Assembly (NCBI RefSeq): GCF_003858635.1
Contig: NZ_RQJO01000015.1
Location: forward strand, 62,001 to 126,000
DNA from: Larkinella rosea
GTDB taxonomy: Bacteria > Bacteroidota > Bacteroidia > Cytophagales > Spirosomataceae
Length of the DNA stretch: 64,000 bases
Direction of reading: 5' to 3'
Below are positions 8,664 through 17,002 of this stretch, in pieces (position 1 is the first letter of the stretch; each line of letters begins with the position of its first letter). The notes under the pieces are model-generated. The model made no database searches. It saw only the letters and a list, made by a program, of their open reading frames with translations, and was not told the origin of the DNA. The position numbers and the translations under genes are program-made.

Positions 8664-10139
8664 ATGTACGATAAAACCATTGGAACCAAACAAAAAGGGC
8701 TGCGAATAAACCTTGACCGACGTATTTACGGCTCTTTTGCCGAAATCGGGGCCGGTCAGGAAACCGCAGCCATGTTTTTTAAAGCCGGGGGCGCGTCGGG
8801 AACCATTGCCAAAACCATGTCGGCTTACGACATGACCTTTAGCGACTCTATTTACGGCCATGAAGAAAGCGGTCGCTACGTGGTCGAATCGCGGCTGATC
8901 AAAATGCTGAGCAAAGAATACAGCCTGATGGAAAAACGGCTGGCCGAACAACGGGGTGAAACCACCACGTTCTTTGCATTTGCGAATACCGTCGTAGCAC
9001 TTAACTATCAGAAAACCAACGAGTCACATGGCTGGATTGGTCTGCGGTTTCAGCTGGAACCCCAGGCACCGTATAACGACGTGATTATCCACGTCCGGAT
9101 GCTCGATAACGAGAACGTGTTGCAGCAACAGGCACTGGGCGTGATTGGCGTCAATCTGATTTACGGCTGTTATTATTACTACAAATCGCCGGAAACGCTG
9201 CTGCTGTCGTTGATGGACGACCTGTCGCCGGAACGCATCGAAATTGATATGATCCGGTTCGATGGCCCGGATTTCCCGAACGTCGATAACCGGCTGATGA
9301 GCTTGTATCTAGTGCGGAACGGTTTTACCAATGCGGCTTTGTTTGGGCCGGACGGAAAGGTGCTGCAGCCTTCCGAAGCGCTTTATAAACGCCATATCGT
9401 GCTGTTGCGCGGGCGATTGCGCCCCGTTACGAATGTCCACATCGACATGCTCAGCAACGGCTTGAAGCAGTTTCTGGAAGAACCGGAAATCGATCCAACC
9501 CGGGTGGTGACCGTGGCCGAATTGACGCTGCACAACCTGGCCGCCAACGTCGATCACGGCATCGATGAAAAGGATTTTCTCGACCGGGTCGATATTCTGT
9601 GTTCGCTCGGGCAAACCGTGATGATTTCGAGTTTTCTGGAATATTACCGTCTGGTGGCTTATTTGTCGCGGTTGACGCGTCTGAAAATCGGCCTGATTCT
9701 GGGTATTCCAAACATGGAATATATTTTCGAAGAGCAACACTACAAAAACCTGCCGGGCGGGATTCTGGAATCTTTCGCGACGCTGTTCAGCCGGAAAGTG
9801 AAGCTGTTCGTGTATCCGACGCTGCTGTCCGATGGTGTAATTTACCGGTGTCAGGATTTTCAATTGCCGCCCCACTTGCAGCCATTGTACCAATACCTGA
9901 TCGCCAACGACAAAATTGAAGACATTACCGATTACAACGAGGAAAACCTGCACATTTCAACCGATCGCGTCCTGCAAATGGTAAAAGCCGGGGAAGACGG
10001 TTGGGAGACGATGGTGCCCGAGGGCGTTGCCAAGATCATCAAAGACAATTGCCTGTTTGGTTATCCGTGTGAGGTTATTTATCCGTCTGTACCCATTGCC
10101 CAGCAATTGCAAACGGCCACCGAAGCACCTTCATCATAA
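8664..10139 (+). CDS. Conserved cytoplasmic protein of unknown function (Bacteroidota family)
   Basis: The 491-residue product has no signal peptide or membrane segment. The strongly characteristic N-terminus contains GSFAEIGAGQETAAMFFKAG and KTMSAYDMTFSDSIYG. I recall this as a family that is very well conserved across Cytophagales and is annotated inconsistently, sometimes as a TonB-dependent receptor or nicotinate-nucleotide adenylyltransferase; neither label is supported by motifs here (no HxGH nucleotidyltransferase motif, no barrel). The start at MYDKTIG has an upstream region open for only a few codons. It is flanked by a terminator downstream and is a single-gene unit. No function is proposed. 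Confidence 0.8.
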   Translation: MYDKTIGTKQKGLRINLDRRIYGSFAEIGAGQETAAMFFKAGGASGTIAKTMSAYDMTFSDSIYGHEESGRYVVESRLIKMLSKEYSLMEKRLAEQRGETTTFFAFANTVVALNYQKTNESHGWIGLRFQLEPQAPYNDVIIHVRMLDNENVLQQQALGVIGVNLIYGCYYYYKSPETLLLSLMDDLSPERIEIDMIRFDGPDFPNVDNRLMSLYLVRNGFTNAALFGPDGKVLQPSEALYKRHIVLLRGRLRPVTNVHIDMLSNGLKQFLEEPEIDPTRVVTVAELTLHNLAANVDHGIDEKDFLDRVDILCSLGQTVMISSFLEYYRLVAYLSRLTRLKIGLILGIPNMEYIFEEQHYKNLPGGILESFATLFSRKVKLFVYPTLLSDGVIYRCQDFQLPPHLQPLYQYLIANDKIEDITDYNEENLHISTDRVLQMVKAGEDGWETMVPEGVAKIIKDNCLFGYPCEVIYPSVPIAQQLQTATEAPSS

Positions 10140-10165
10140 ACCGTCCTTGGAATCTGATTCCTATT

Positions 10166-10197
10166 AAAAACCGCAGCCCGACCCGGCTGCGGTTTTT
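10166..10197 (+). terminator. Rho-independent terminator
   Basis: aaaaaccgcagcc and ggctgcggttttt form a 13-bp stem with a short loop (cgaccc) and a terminal T run, 26 bp past the stop of the preceding gene. Confidence 0.9.
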
Positions 10198-10291
10198 GTT
10201 TGCCGATATTCCGGCCTATACCACCCGGAAAGTTGAAAACAAATGGAAATAGTTCTATTTTGCCGTTCTTTTGACATAGACCTACTGAGGA

Positions 10292-11926
10292 ATGAACCAC
10301 CTTCAGACCGCCGATTATGCGGTGTTCCTGCTTTATTTTGTCATTGTATCCAGCTATGGCTACTGGATTTACCGCCGTCGGAAAGCCGCTGAAACCAACA
10401 CCAAAGATTTTTTTCTGGCTGAAGGGTCGCTGACCTGGTGGGCCATTGGAGCCTCGCTGATTGCGTCGAACATTTCTGCCGAACACTTCATCGGCATGGC
10501 GGGCTCCGGTTTTGCAATGGGGCTGGCCATTTCGTCCTATGAGTGGTTTGCGGCTGCCGTATTGATCGTCGTGGCGGTTTTTTTCATCCCGATTTACCTC
10601 AAAAACCGCATTTACACGATGCCGCAGTTTTTGGCGCAGCGGTATAACGATACGGTGAGTACAATTCTCGCGATTTTCTGGCTGGTGGTTTACGTGCTGG
10701 TCAACCTGACTTCCATTTTGTATCTGGGTGCCATTGCCATCGAGTCGCTGGCCGGCATTTCGTTCACGACCTGTACGATTGGCTTAGCGGTTTTTGCTAT
10801 TTTCATTACCCTGGGCGGTATGAAAGTAATCGGTTATACCGATGTAATTCAGGTGGTTGTATTGATCACCGGCGGTTTGGTCGTTACGTATCTGGCGCTG
10901 GATCTGGTGGCCAATAAAATCGGGGTTTCCGGTGTCTGGAATGGGTTACTGTCTCTGCGCACAAATGCCGATTCGCACTTCCACATGTATTTTCCCGAAG
11001 GCCATCCGCACTACAGTGTGTTGCCCGGTATGGCGCTGGTCACGGGCGGGATGTGGGTGAATAATTTGTCGTATTGGGGTTGCAATCAGTACATTGTGCA
11101 GCGGGCGTTGGGTGCCGATCTGAAAACCGCCCGCAGCGGAATTCTCTTCGCGGCTTTTCTGAAATTGCTGATTCCGCTGATTGTCGTGATTCCGGGCATT
11201 GCGGCTTACGTCCTGTACCAGAACGGCACGTTTCAGACCGAAATGACCAGTAACGGGGCCGTTCGGCCCGATAATGCCTATCCGGTTTTGATGAATCTGC
11301 TGCCGGTGGGCATGAAAGGCTTGGCGTTTGCCGCGCTGACGGCCGCTGTAGTGGCCTCGCTGGCGGGCAAATGCAACAGCATTTCCACCATTTTTACACT
11401 CGATATTTACAAGAAATTCTTCGACAAAGACGCGTCGGAGCAGAAACTGGTGCGGGTGGGGCGTTATGCGGTGGTAGTGGCGTTCATCATCGCGATCATC
11501 ATTGCGCCGATGCTGCGGTCGTTCGATCAGGTGTACCAATACATTCAGGAATACACCAACTTCGTTTCGCCGGGCGTTTTCGCCATTTTTCTGCTCGGTT
11601 TTTTCTGGAAACGCACCACCACGCGGGCGGCTTTAACGGCTGCGATTCTGAGCATTCCGCTGTCAGTTTTGCTCAAATTTTGGCCGGAGGTGATGAATCT
11701 GTTCGGAGTCAAAGCTGCCGAAATTCCGTTTTTGCACCGCACGATGTGGGTTTTCTGCCTTGACATCGCCCTGATGGTCGTCGTTACGCTCACTGATCCG
11801 GCCAGTCACCACAACGCCAAAGGGCTGGAAATCGACCAAAAGATGTTCAAGGTAACACCATCGTTCATTTTTGGCTCAGTGGTGATTCTGACGATTCTGG
11901 CGGTTTTGTATACGAATTTCTGGTGA
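10292..11926 (+). CDS. Sodium/solute symporter (SSS family, SGLT-like)
   Basis: The 544-residue protein has about 14 hydrophobic segments and the SSS hallmarks: an N-terminal DYAVFLLYFVIVSSYGYW helix, the unwound first core helix LTWWAIGASLIASNISAEHFIG, the LGGMKVIGYTDVIQ loop, and MWVNNLSYWGCNQYIVQRAL, typical of the sugar-transporting vSGLT subgroup. It would import a sugar or related polyol with sodium across the inner membrane. No hydrolase or kinase neighbour indicates the substrate. It is monocistronic, between a terminator and a REP-like repeat cluster. Confidence 0.92.
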   Translation: MNHLQTADYAVFLLYFVIVSSYGYWIYRRRKAAETNTKDFFLAEGSLTWWAIGASLIASNISAEHFIGMAGSGFAMGLAISSYEWFAAAVLIVVAVFFIPIYLKNRIYTMPQFLAQRYNDTVSTILAIFWLVVYVLVNLTSILYLGAIAIESLAGISFTTCTIGLAVFAIFITLGGMKVIGYTDVIQVVVLITGGLVVTYLALDLVANKIGVSGVWNGLLSLRTNADSHFHMYFPEGHPHYSVLPGMALVTGGMWVNNLSYWGCNQYIVQRALGADLKTARSGILFAAFLKLLIPLIVVIPGIAAYVLYQNGTFQTEMTSNGAVRPDNAYPVLMNLLPVGMKGLAFAALTAAVVASLAGKCNSISTIFTLDIYKKFFDKDASEQKLVRVGRYAVVVAFIIAIIIAPMLRSFDQVYQYIQEYTNFVSPGVFAIFLLGFFWKRTTTRAALTAAILSIPLSVLLKFWPEVMNLFGVKAAEIPFLHRTMWVFCLDIALMVVVTLTDPASHHNAKGLEIDQKMFKVTPSFIFGSVVILTILAVLYTNFW

Positions 11927-11936
11927 TTGTATTTTA

Positions 11937-12065
11937 AATCCAGCCCACGGATTAATCCGTGGGTCAACGAATAAGTGCCTACTAAAAGAAAACCGTTTAA
12001 ACGGTTTTATGCCTGCAATCACCCCGATTGACCCCACGACTAAAGTCAAAGTCATGGGCTGGAAA
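11937..12065. repeat. REP-like cluster of palindromes after the symporter gene
   Basis: The outer parts mirror each other imperfectly: aaatccagcccacgg at 11936 and gtcatgggctggaaatt ending at 12067. Inside lie cccacggattaatccgtggg (11944-11963), the 20-nt perfect palindrome aaaaccgtttaaacggtttt (11989-12008), and cccacgactaaagtc near 12033. The motif cacggactaaagtccgtg seen near 16,975 is of the same type, so this is a dispersed family in this genome. Confidence 0.7.
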
Positions 12066-12189
12066 TTCATTTCCTGCTTACTATTTTCTATTTGATCCCA
12101 ATATAATCAAATCCATTCTGCTAAAATTATAATCAACTTTTAATCATATATATGGTGTTTTTCTGTAGATTTCTTAAAAAATCTCGACG

Positions 12190-12834
12190 ATGAAAACGCT
12201 ATACGTTCTGTTACTGATGTGGCCCGTCGGAGTATGGGCGCAACAAGAGCCGCTAAAACCCATTGAAACCACTACGTATTCAGTGCCCCAATATACCCGG
12301 TACGGTTACCGACAGGGTTACACCTCCCGCTACCTATATGACGGTGTCGAAGTTCGAAGATCGACGGAACTGGGCAAATACATTCTGGCTTCCGGCGATC
12401 CCAACGCGATCAATGAATACCGGCAGTTCAAAACCGGGCGCAGCATTGGCACCACACTGATGGTGACGGGTGGAATTGCCTCCATTGTCGGACTCATCAT
12501 TGCGGCCACCCCAAAAGAGACCCAAAATCTAAACGGTGTTCCGCCTGGGCTGACGTACTACAATGGCGCCTGGTACGGCAACGGGATGGTTTACCTCGGT
12601 AACCCGTACGCGAATACCGAAACGAAAAAAGAACCCAGAAAAGGCGGTATGGTTACGTTCGGGGTCGGTTTTGGCGCTGCCCTAATCGGTACATTGATCC
12701 GGACACCCGGTTTTCATTTCCGCCGTTCCATTCAGTATTACAACAAATCGTTGCAAACCAAAGACGTTTCGCTGCGGCTCGAACCGCATTGGGAATCCAG
12801 CAATTCCGGACTGGGTTTGGTCGCGCGGTTTTGA
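12190..12834 (+). CDS. Exported protein of unknown function with membrane segments
   Basis: The 214-residue product starts MKTLYVLLLMWPVGVWAQQ, a signal peptide. Two hydrophobic glycine-rich stretches follow at about 96-116 (IGTTLMVTGGIASIVGLIIA) and 158-174 (TFGVGFGAALIGTLI), separated by a Tyr/Asn/Gly-rich loop. The N-terminal part is rich in Tyr and Arg, and the end (GLGLVARF) terminates in Phe, as outer-membrane proteins often do. Small proteins of this plan are common in Cytophagales and have no assigned role. It is monocistronic, with asd about 110 bp downstream. Confidence 0.72.
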   Translation: MKTLYVLLLMWPVGVWAQQEPLKPIETTTYSVPQYTRYGYRQGYTSRYLYDGVEVRRSTELGKYILASGDPNAINEYRQFKTGRSIGTTLMVTGGIASIVGLIIAATPKETQNLNGVPPGLTYYNGAWYGNGMVYLGNPYANTETKKEPRKGGMVTFGVGFGAALIGTLIRTPGFHFRRSIQYYNKSLQTKDVSLRLEPHWESSNSGLGLVARF

Positions 12835-12947
12835 TAACGAGCGAATTATCCGGAAATTTTCGAATTCTTTCCCCGTTCTCTCAGCATTTCTCCGTATTTT
12901 TGCACCCAATTTTTAAGAATACTTTCACTTAATTGATTGGTACAAAA

Positions 12948-13940
12948 ATGAAAATTGCAGTAGTAGGCTCCACCGGCCTGGTCGGTGGCGAAATCCTGAA
13001 AGTGCTCGAAGAGCGTAACTTCCCGGTAACGGAACTGATTCCTGTCGCGTCAGAACGCTCGGTGGGTAAACAGATTACGTTCAAGGGTAAACAGGTTACG
13101 GTCGTGAGCTTTGAGGATGCTATTGCGGCCAAACCGGCTATTGCGATTTTTTCAGCGGGTGGCGGCACATCACTCAAACTGGCTCCGTTGTTTGCCGAAG
13201 CCGGGATTACGGTCGTCGATAACTCGTCGGCCTGGCGGATGGACCCGACCAAAAAACTGGTCGTGCCGGAAATCAACGCCCACACGCTGACGAAAGAAGA
13301 TAAAATCATCGCCAATCCGAACTGCTCGACGATTCAGATGGTAGTCGTACTGAACCCGTTGCACAAACGGTACGGCGTGAAACGCGTCGTGGTTTCAACG
13401 TATCAATCGGTCACCGGAACCGGAAAAGCCGCCGTCGATCAGTTGTATGCCGAGCGTGCGGGCGATTATTCCAATCCGAAAGTGTATCCGCACCCCATCG
13501 ACCTCAACGTGTTGCCGCACATCGACGTGTTTCTGGATAACGGCTACACGAAAGAGGAGATGAAGATGGTGAACGAAACCAAAAAAATCATGGGCGACGA
13601 CACCATTCAGGTAACGGCCACAACCGTGCGGATTCCGACCATCGGCGGTCACTCCGAAGCCGTAAACATCGAGTTTGAGAACGATTTCGATGTGGCGGAT
13701 GTCACGAAAATCCTGAGCGAATCGGAAAGTGTGATTGTTCAGGATGAGCCGAAAAAAAATCTGTACCCCATGCCGCTGACGGCCCACGGAAAAGATGAGG
13801 TATTTGTTGGCCGGATTCGGCGCGACGAAAGCCAGGAAAATACACTGAACCTCTGGATCGTTGCCGATAACCTGCGGAAAGGTGCCGCCACCAACGCCGT
13901 TCAGATTGCGGAGTATCTAGCCGAAAACAATTTGGTCTAA
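12948..13940 (+). CDS. asd: Aspartate-semialdehyde dehydrogenase
   Basis: This 330-residue enzyme reduces L-aspartyl-4-phosphate to aspartate semialdehyde with NADPH, feeding lysine/diaminopimelate, threonine and methionine synthesis. It shows the nucleotide-binding MKIAVVGSTGLVGGE, the catalytic C126 in ANPNCSTIQ, and the substrate-binding TIGGHSEAVNIEF with its active-site His. The ATG at 12948 is preferred over an in-frame TTG 15 bp upstream because MKIAVVG is the normal beginning of the family. It is monocistronic with a terminator. Confidence 0.96.
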   Translation: MKIAVVGSTGLVGGEILKVLEERNFPVTELIPVASERSVGKQITFKGKQVTVVSFEDAIAAKPAIAIFSAGGGTSLKLAPLFAEAGITVVDNSSAWRMDPTKKLVVPEINAHTLTKEDKIIANPNCSTIQMVVVLNPLHKRYGVKRVVVSTYQSVTGTGKAAVDQLYAERAGDYSNPKVYPHPIDLNVLPHIDVFLDNGYTKEEMKMVNETKKIMGDDTIQVTATTVRIPTIGGHSEAVNIEFENDFDVADVTKILSESESVIVQDEPKKNLYPMPLTAHGKDEVFVGRIRRDESQENTLNLWIVADNLRKGAATNAVQIAEYLAENNLV

Positions 13941-13959
13941 CAGCCTGTTATACAATTAT

Positions 13960-13992
13960 AAGCCTGTCGGTGTAATGCTGACAGGCTTTTTT
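13960..13992 (+). terminator. Rho-independent terminator of asd
   Basis: agcctgtc (13961-13968) pairs with gacaggct (13980-13987), followed by a T run. It lies 20 bp beyond the stop codon of asd. Confidence 0.85.
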
Positions 13993-14177
13993 ATTTATAG
14001 CCCGATGCGTTCAAAAACCGCCCGTACGCGGCCTCAGAACTGAAAAACCGTACCTAATTCCTCTAAATTTTCGGACAAAGGACTGTAATTCCGGTTTATT
14101 CGGGAATACTGCTTTTTTATGCCATTTCGGGAAATACAAAATCATTATTCGATAGATACAATTTCTTTTTGCACACC

Positions 14178-16883
14178 ATGAAAGAATCTGCGGTTATTTT
14201 TTTGATAAGTTGTCTGGTCGGATTCAGGTCTGAAACTGCCTTTGCACAGCAACCGGCCCCGGTTTCCAATGTCATAATGGAGGCCATCGGCCTGGAACCG
14301 GATACGACCCAGCCCGCAGCGCCGACGCGCCCGGACACCACGCTGCGGAATGTGGCTGACCGCCCGGATACCGTTCGTTCCCTGACCACGCAACCGGCCG
14401 TTCCGGCTACCACACCGACGACGTCCCCGCAAACCGATGGTACCAACGCGCCAGCGGGACGCCGGGCAACTGCAAATGGACCCGAGCCGGTGGTGGGTGC
14501 CGGAAAAATCAGCGGGAAACTGGTAGCTCCGCAGGGCGGAAAAAACCAGCCCGTCGAATTTGCCAGCATCGGCCTGTTTCGCTCGCGGGATTCGAGTTCG
14601 GTGACGGGCGCGCTGACCGATGAGAGAGGCTTTTTTCAAATGGCCAATCTGGCGCCGGATGCGTATTACCTGATGATTCAAAGCCTCGGTTTTGCGAACA
14701 AACGATTGCCGCGAATCGTGATCAGTGCCGACAAACCGACCGTCGATCTGGGCAACATTCTGATGACCGAAACCGCTAAACAGCTTCAGGAAGTGGTGGT
14801 GCAGGGGCAGAAACAGGCGTATGAATATTCGCTCGACCGCAAAATTGTGAACGTCGATCAGTTGCCGATTGCGCAGGGCGGCTCGGCCATCGATATTTTG
14901 CAAAACGTGCCGTCGGTGACGGTGGATGTGGACGGTACGCTGAGTTTGCGCGGCAGTAGCAACGTGATTGTACTGGTTGATGGAAAACCGTCGGGTTTGA
15001 CCGGGTTGGATCGGCAGGCGATTCTGGACCAGATTCCGGCCAGCAGCATTGACCGGATCGAGATGATTACCAACCCGTCGTCGCGCTACGATGCCGATGG
15101 AGCCGCCGGGATTATCAATATTGTCCTGAAAAAAGAACGCGGCCCCGGTTTTAATGGCAACGTGCAGGTGAACGTCGGAACGCGGGACAAATACAATGCG
15201 TCGATCAATCTGAATTCGCGGTTCAAGAAACTGAACCTGTTCAGCAGTTATAATTTTCGGCAAAACCGGCGGTTTCAATACCGGATTTCAGAACGCCAGA
15301 ATTTGTTCGAGGATTCGACGAGTTACCTGGCGCAGCGCAACGACGCCATCCGCCGGAGTGTGAACAACAACCTCCGGTTTGGCTTCGATTACGCGCTTTC
15401 GCCCCGAAATAACGTGACAGCGTCGATTCTGTACCGTCCGCAATACAGTTATGATTCGGAAGTGGAGAATTTCAATACGCTGGATGCGAATCGGATTTCA
15501 TTGGGCCAAACCGTTCGGACCACCGAAGAAACCGAACCGGAACGCGGGCTGGATTACGCCTTTGGGTATCGCCGAACGTTTGACAAAAAAGGCCGGGAAC
15601 TGACGTTTGACGCCACGATGTCGAACAACAAAAGCAACGAATTTCAGAACTTCAGCAACACAACGACCTTGCCCGTAAACCTGCTAACGCCCAATTTTCT
15701 GATTGGTCAGCAGCGCGCCGACAACAACCGGCAAAACCGGGTGGCGGTTTTACAACTGGATTTTACGGAGCCATTAAAAGACAAGAAAAAGCTCGAAACC
15801 GGTTTGAAACACACCTATCGCCGACTTGCTTCCGACTATGTTTTCGAGAATTTGCTGAACGAAGCCTGGACCGTCAACCCGGCCATCAGCAATAACTTTA
15901 TTTACGATGAACGAACGAGCGCGGCTTATGTCAATTTTGGTGATGAAATCAAAAAAGTCAGTTATCAGGTGGGTTTACGGACGGAATACACCGCCATCGA
16001 AACCGATCAGCGAACGACGAATGTAAAAAGCCAGCGCGATTATATTTACCTGTTTCCCAGTGTTTTTCTGAACTACAACGCCAGCCAGGCGCAGAAGATG
16101 CAGATCAATTACAGCCGACGGATCAACCGGCCGTCGACCTGGTCGCTGAATCCGTTCATCGATTTGTCCGATCCGCTGAACATCCGGTTTGGGAACCCGA
16201 ATCTGAACCCTGAACTGATCAATTCGTTTGAACTGAGCCATTTGCTGTACGGTAAAAACACGACGCTGACGTCTACGCTTTTCTTCCGGCAGACGAACAA
16301 CGAAATCACCAATTACCGGACATTGCGCCCCGATGGAATTACGGAGCAAACGTCGCTCAACCTGAATCGTTCGCAGAACTACGGGTTAGAAATTGTGCTG
16401 AGTCAGGAAATTACGCGCTGGTGGAAAGTGAACGGTAACTTCTCGTTTTTCCAGCGAAACATTCAGGCCAGTGCCGACATTCCCGGTATTCTGACGCGTA
16501 CCAACCGAAGCTGGACCACGCGCGTAACGTCCAACATGAACCCGAGAAAGGGCACCGATATTCAGGTGGCGCTCAACTACCGGTCGCCGTTCATTGTGGC
16601 GCAGGGGACCATCAAGGCCATGACCAACGTCGATCTGGGGGTTAAACAAAGCATTCTGAAAGGACGCGGAACCGTGAGCCTCCGGGTGAGTGATATTTTC
16701 AATACGATGCAGTTCCGGAACGAGAGTTTTGGCCCGAACTTCAACTCGACCAGCCGCAACAAGCGCGAAAGCCGCATCGGTTTTATCGGTTTCAGCTACC
16801 GCCTGAGCCGGGAAGTTACTCGCGAAAAGGACCGCGATCAGGAGAAAGAACGGGATGACACGCCAACCGAAAACGATTTCTAA
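14178..16883 (+). CDS. TonB-dependent outer-membrane receptor with carboxypeptidase-regulatory-like domain
   Basis: The 901-residue protein begins MKESAVIFLISCLVGF with signal cleavage near TAFAQQ. A low-complexity Pro/Thr/Asp-rich linker (about 35-105) precedes a carboxypeptidase-regulatory-like beta-sandwich (about 115-195), a plug domain (SLDRKIVNVDQL... IEMITNPSSRYDADGAAGI) and a C-terminal beta barrel rich in aromatic-alternating strands. The plug ending in NPSSRYDADGAAGIINIVLKK is typical of the outer-membrane beta-barrel family that resembles FecA/SusC-less receptors in Bacteroidota. The ligand is unknown; there is no SusD partner. ATG at 14178 is preferred over a TTG 9 bp upstream. 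The C-terminus is a charged tail rather than an aromatic residue. Confidence 0.9.
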   Translation: MKESAVIFLISCLVGFRSETAFAQQPAPVSNVIMEAIGLEPDTTQPAAPTRPDTTLRNVADRPDTVRSLTTQPAVPATTPTTSPQTDGTNAPAGRRATANGPEPVVGAGKISGKLVAPQGGKNQPVEFASIGLFRSRDSSSVTGALTDERGFFQMANLAPDAYYLMIQSLGFANKRLPRIVISADKPTVDLGNILMTETAKQLQEVVVQGQKQAYEYSLDRKIVNVDQLPIAQGGSAIDILQNVPSVTVDVDGTLSLRGSSNVIVLVDGKPSGLTGLDRQAILDQIPASSIDRIEMITNPSSRYDADGAAGIINIVLKKERGPGFNGNVQVNVGTRDKYNASINLNSRFKKLNLFSSYNFRQNRRFQYRISERQNLFEDSTSYLAQRNDAIRRSVNNNLRFGFDYALSPRNNVTASILYRPQYSYDSEVENFNTLDANRISLGQTVRTTEETEPERGLDYAFGYRRTFDKKGRELTFDATMSNNKSNEFQNFSNTTTLPVNLLTPNFLIGQQRADNNRQNRVAVLQLDFTEPLKDKKKLETGLKHTYRRLASDYVFENLLNEAWTVNPAISNNFIYDERTSAAYVNFGDEIKKVSYQVGLRTEYTAIETDQRTTNVKSQRDYIYLFPSVFLNYNASQAQKMQINYSRRINRPSTWSLNPFIDLSDPLNIRFGNPNLNPELINSFELSHLLYGKNTTLTSTLFFRQTNNEITNYRTLRPDGITEQTSLNLNRSQNYGLEIVLSQEITRWWKVNGNFSFFQRNIQASADIPGILTRTNRSWTTRVTSNMNPRKGTDIQVALNYRSPFIVAQGTIKAMTNVDLGVKQSILKGRGTVSLRVSDIFNTMQFRNESFGPNFNSTSRNKRESRIGFIGFSYRLSREVTREKDRDQEKERDDTPTENDF

Positions 16884-16911
16884 CGTATTCGCGGTCGGAC
16901 GGTCGATACCG

Positions 16912-16992
16912 CTTTAGTCCGTGTTTTTTTACAGCTAGTTTACATTAAATTAGCGGTAATTATTGGATCAAAAACACGGACTAAAGTCCGTG
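16912..16992. repeat. REP-like double hairpin just upstream of the M28 peptidase gene
   Basis: ctttagtccgtgttttt (16912-16928) is the exact reverse complement of aaaaacacggactaaag (16970-16986). The right arm also folds on itself, as cacggact-aa-agtccgtg (16975-16992) is symmetric. The two structures are mutually exclusive. The small hairpin ends 10 bp before the ATG at 17003, so it covers the place of a ribosome-binding site. Confidence 0.75.
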
Positions 16993-17002
16993 GGTACGAA
17001 TT

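Noticed and set aside
14145-15278. Long minus-strand open frame (377 codons) opposite the TonB receptor gene
   Set aside because: It is the complement of a strongly supported receptor gene; the translation is rich in His, Arg and Gln with no family motif, typical of GC-rich antisense shadows.
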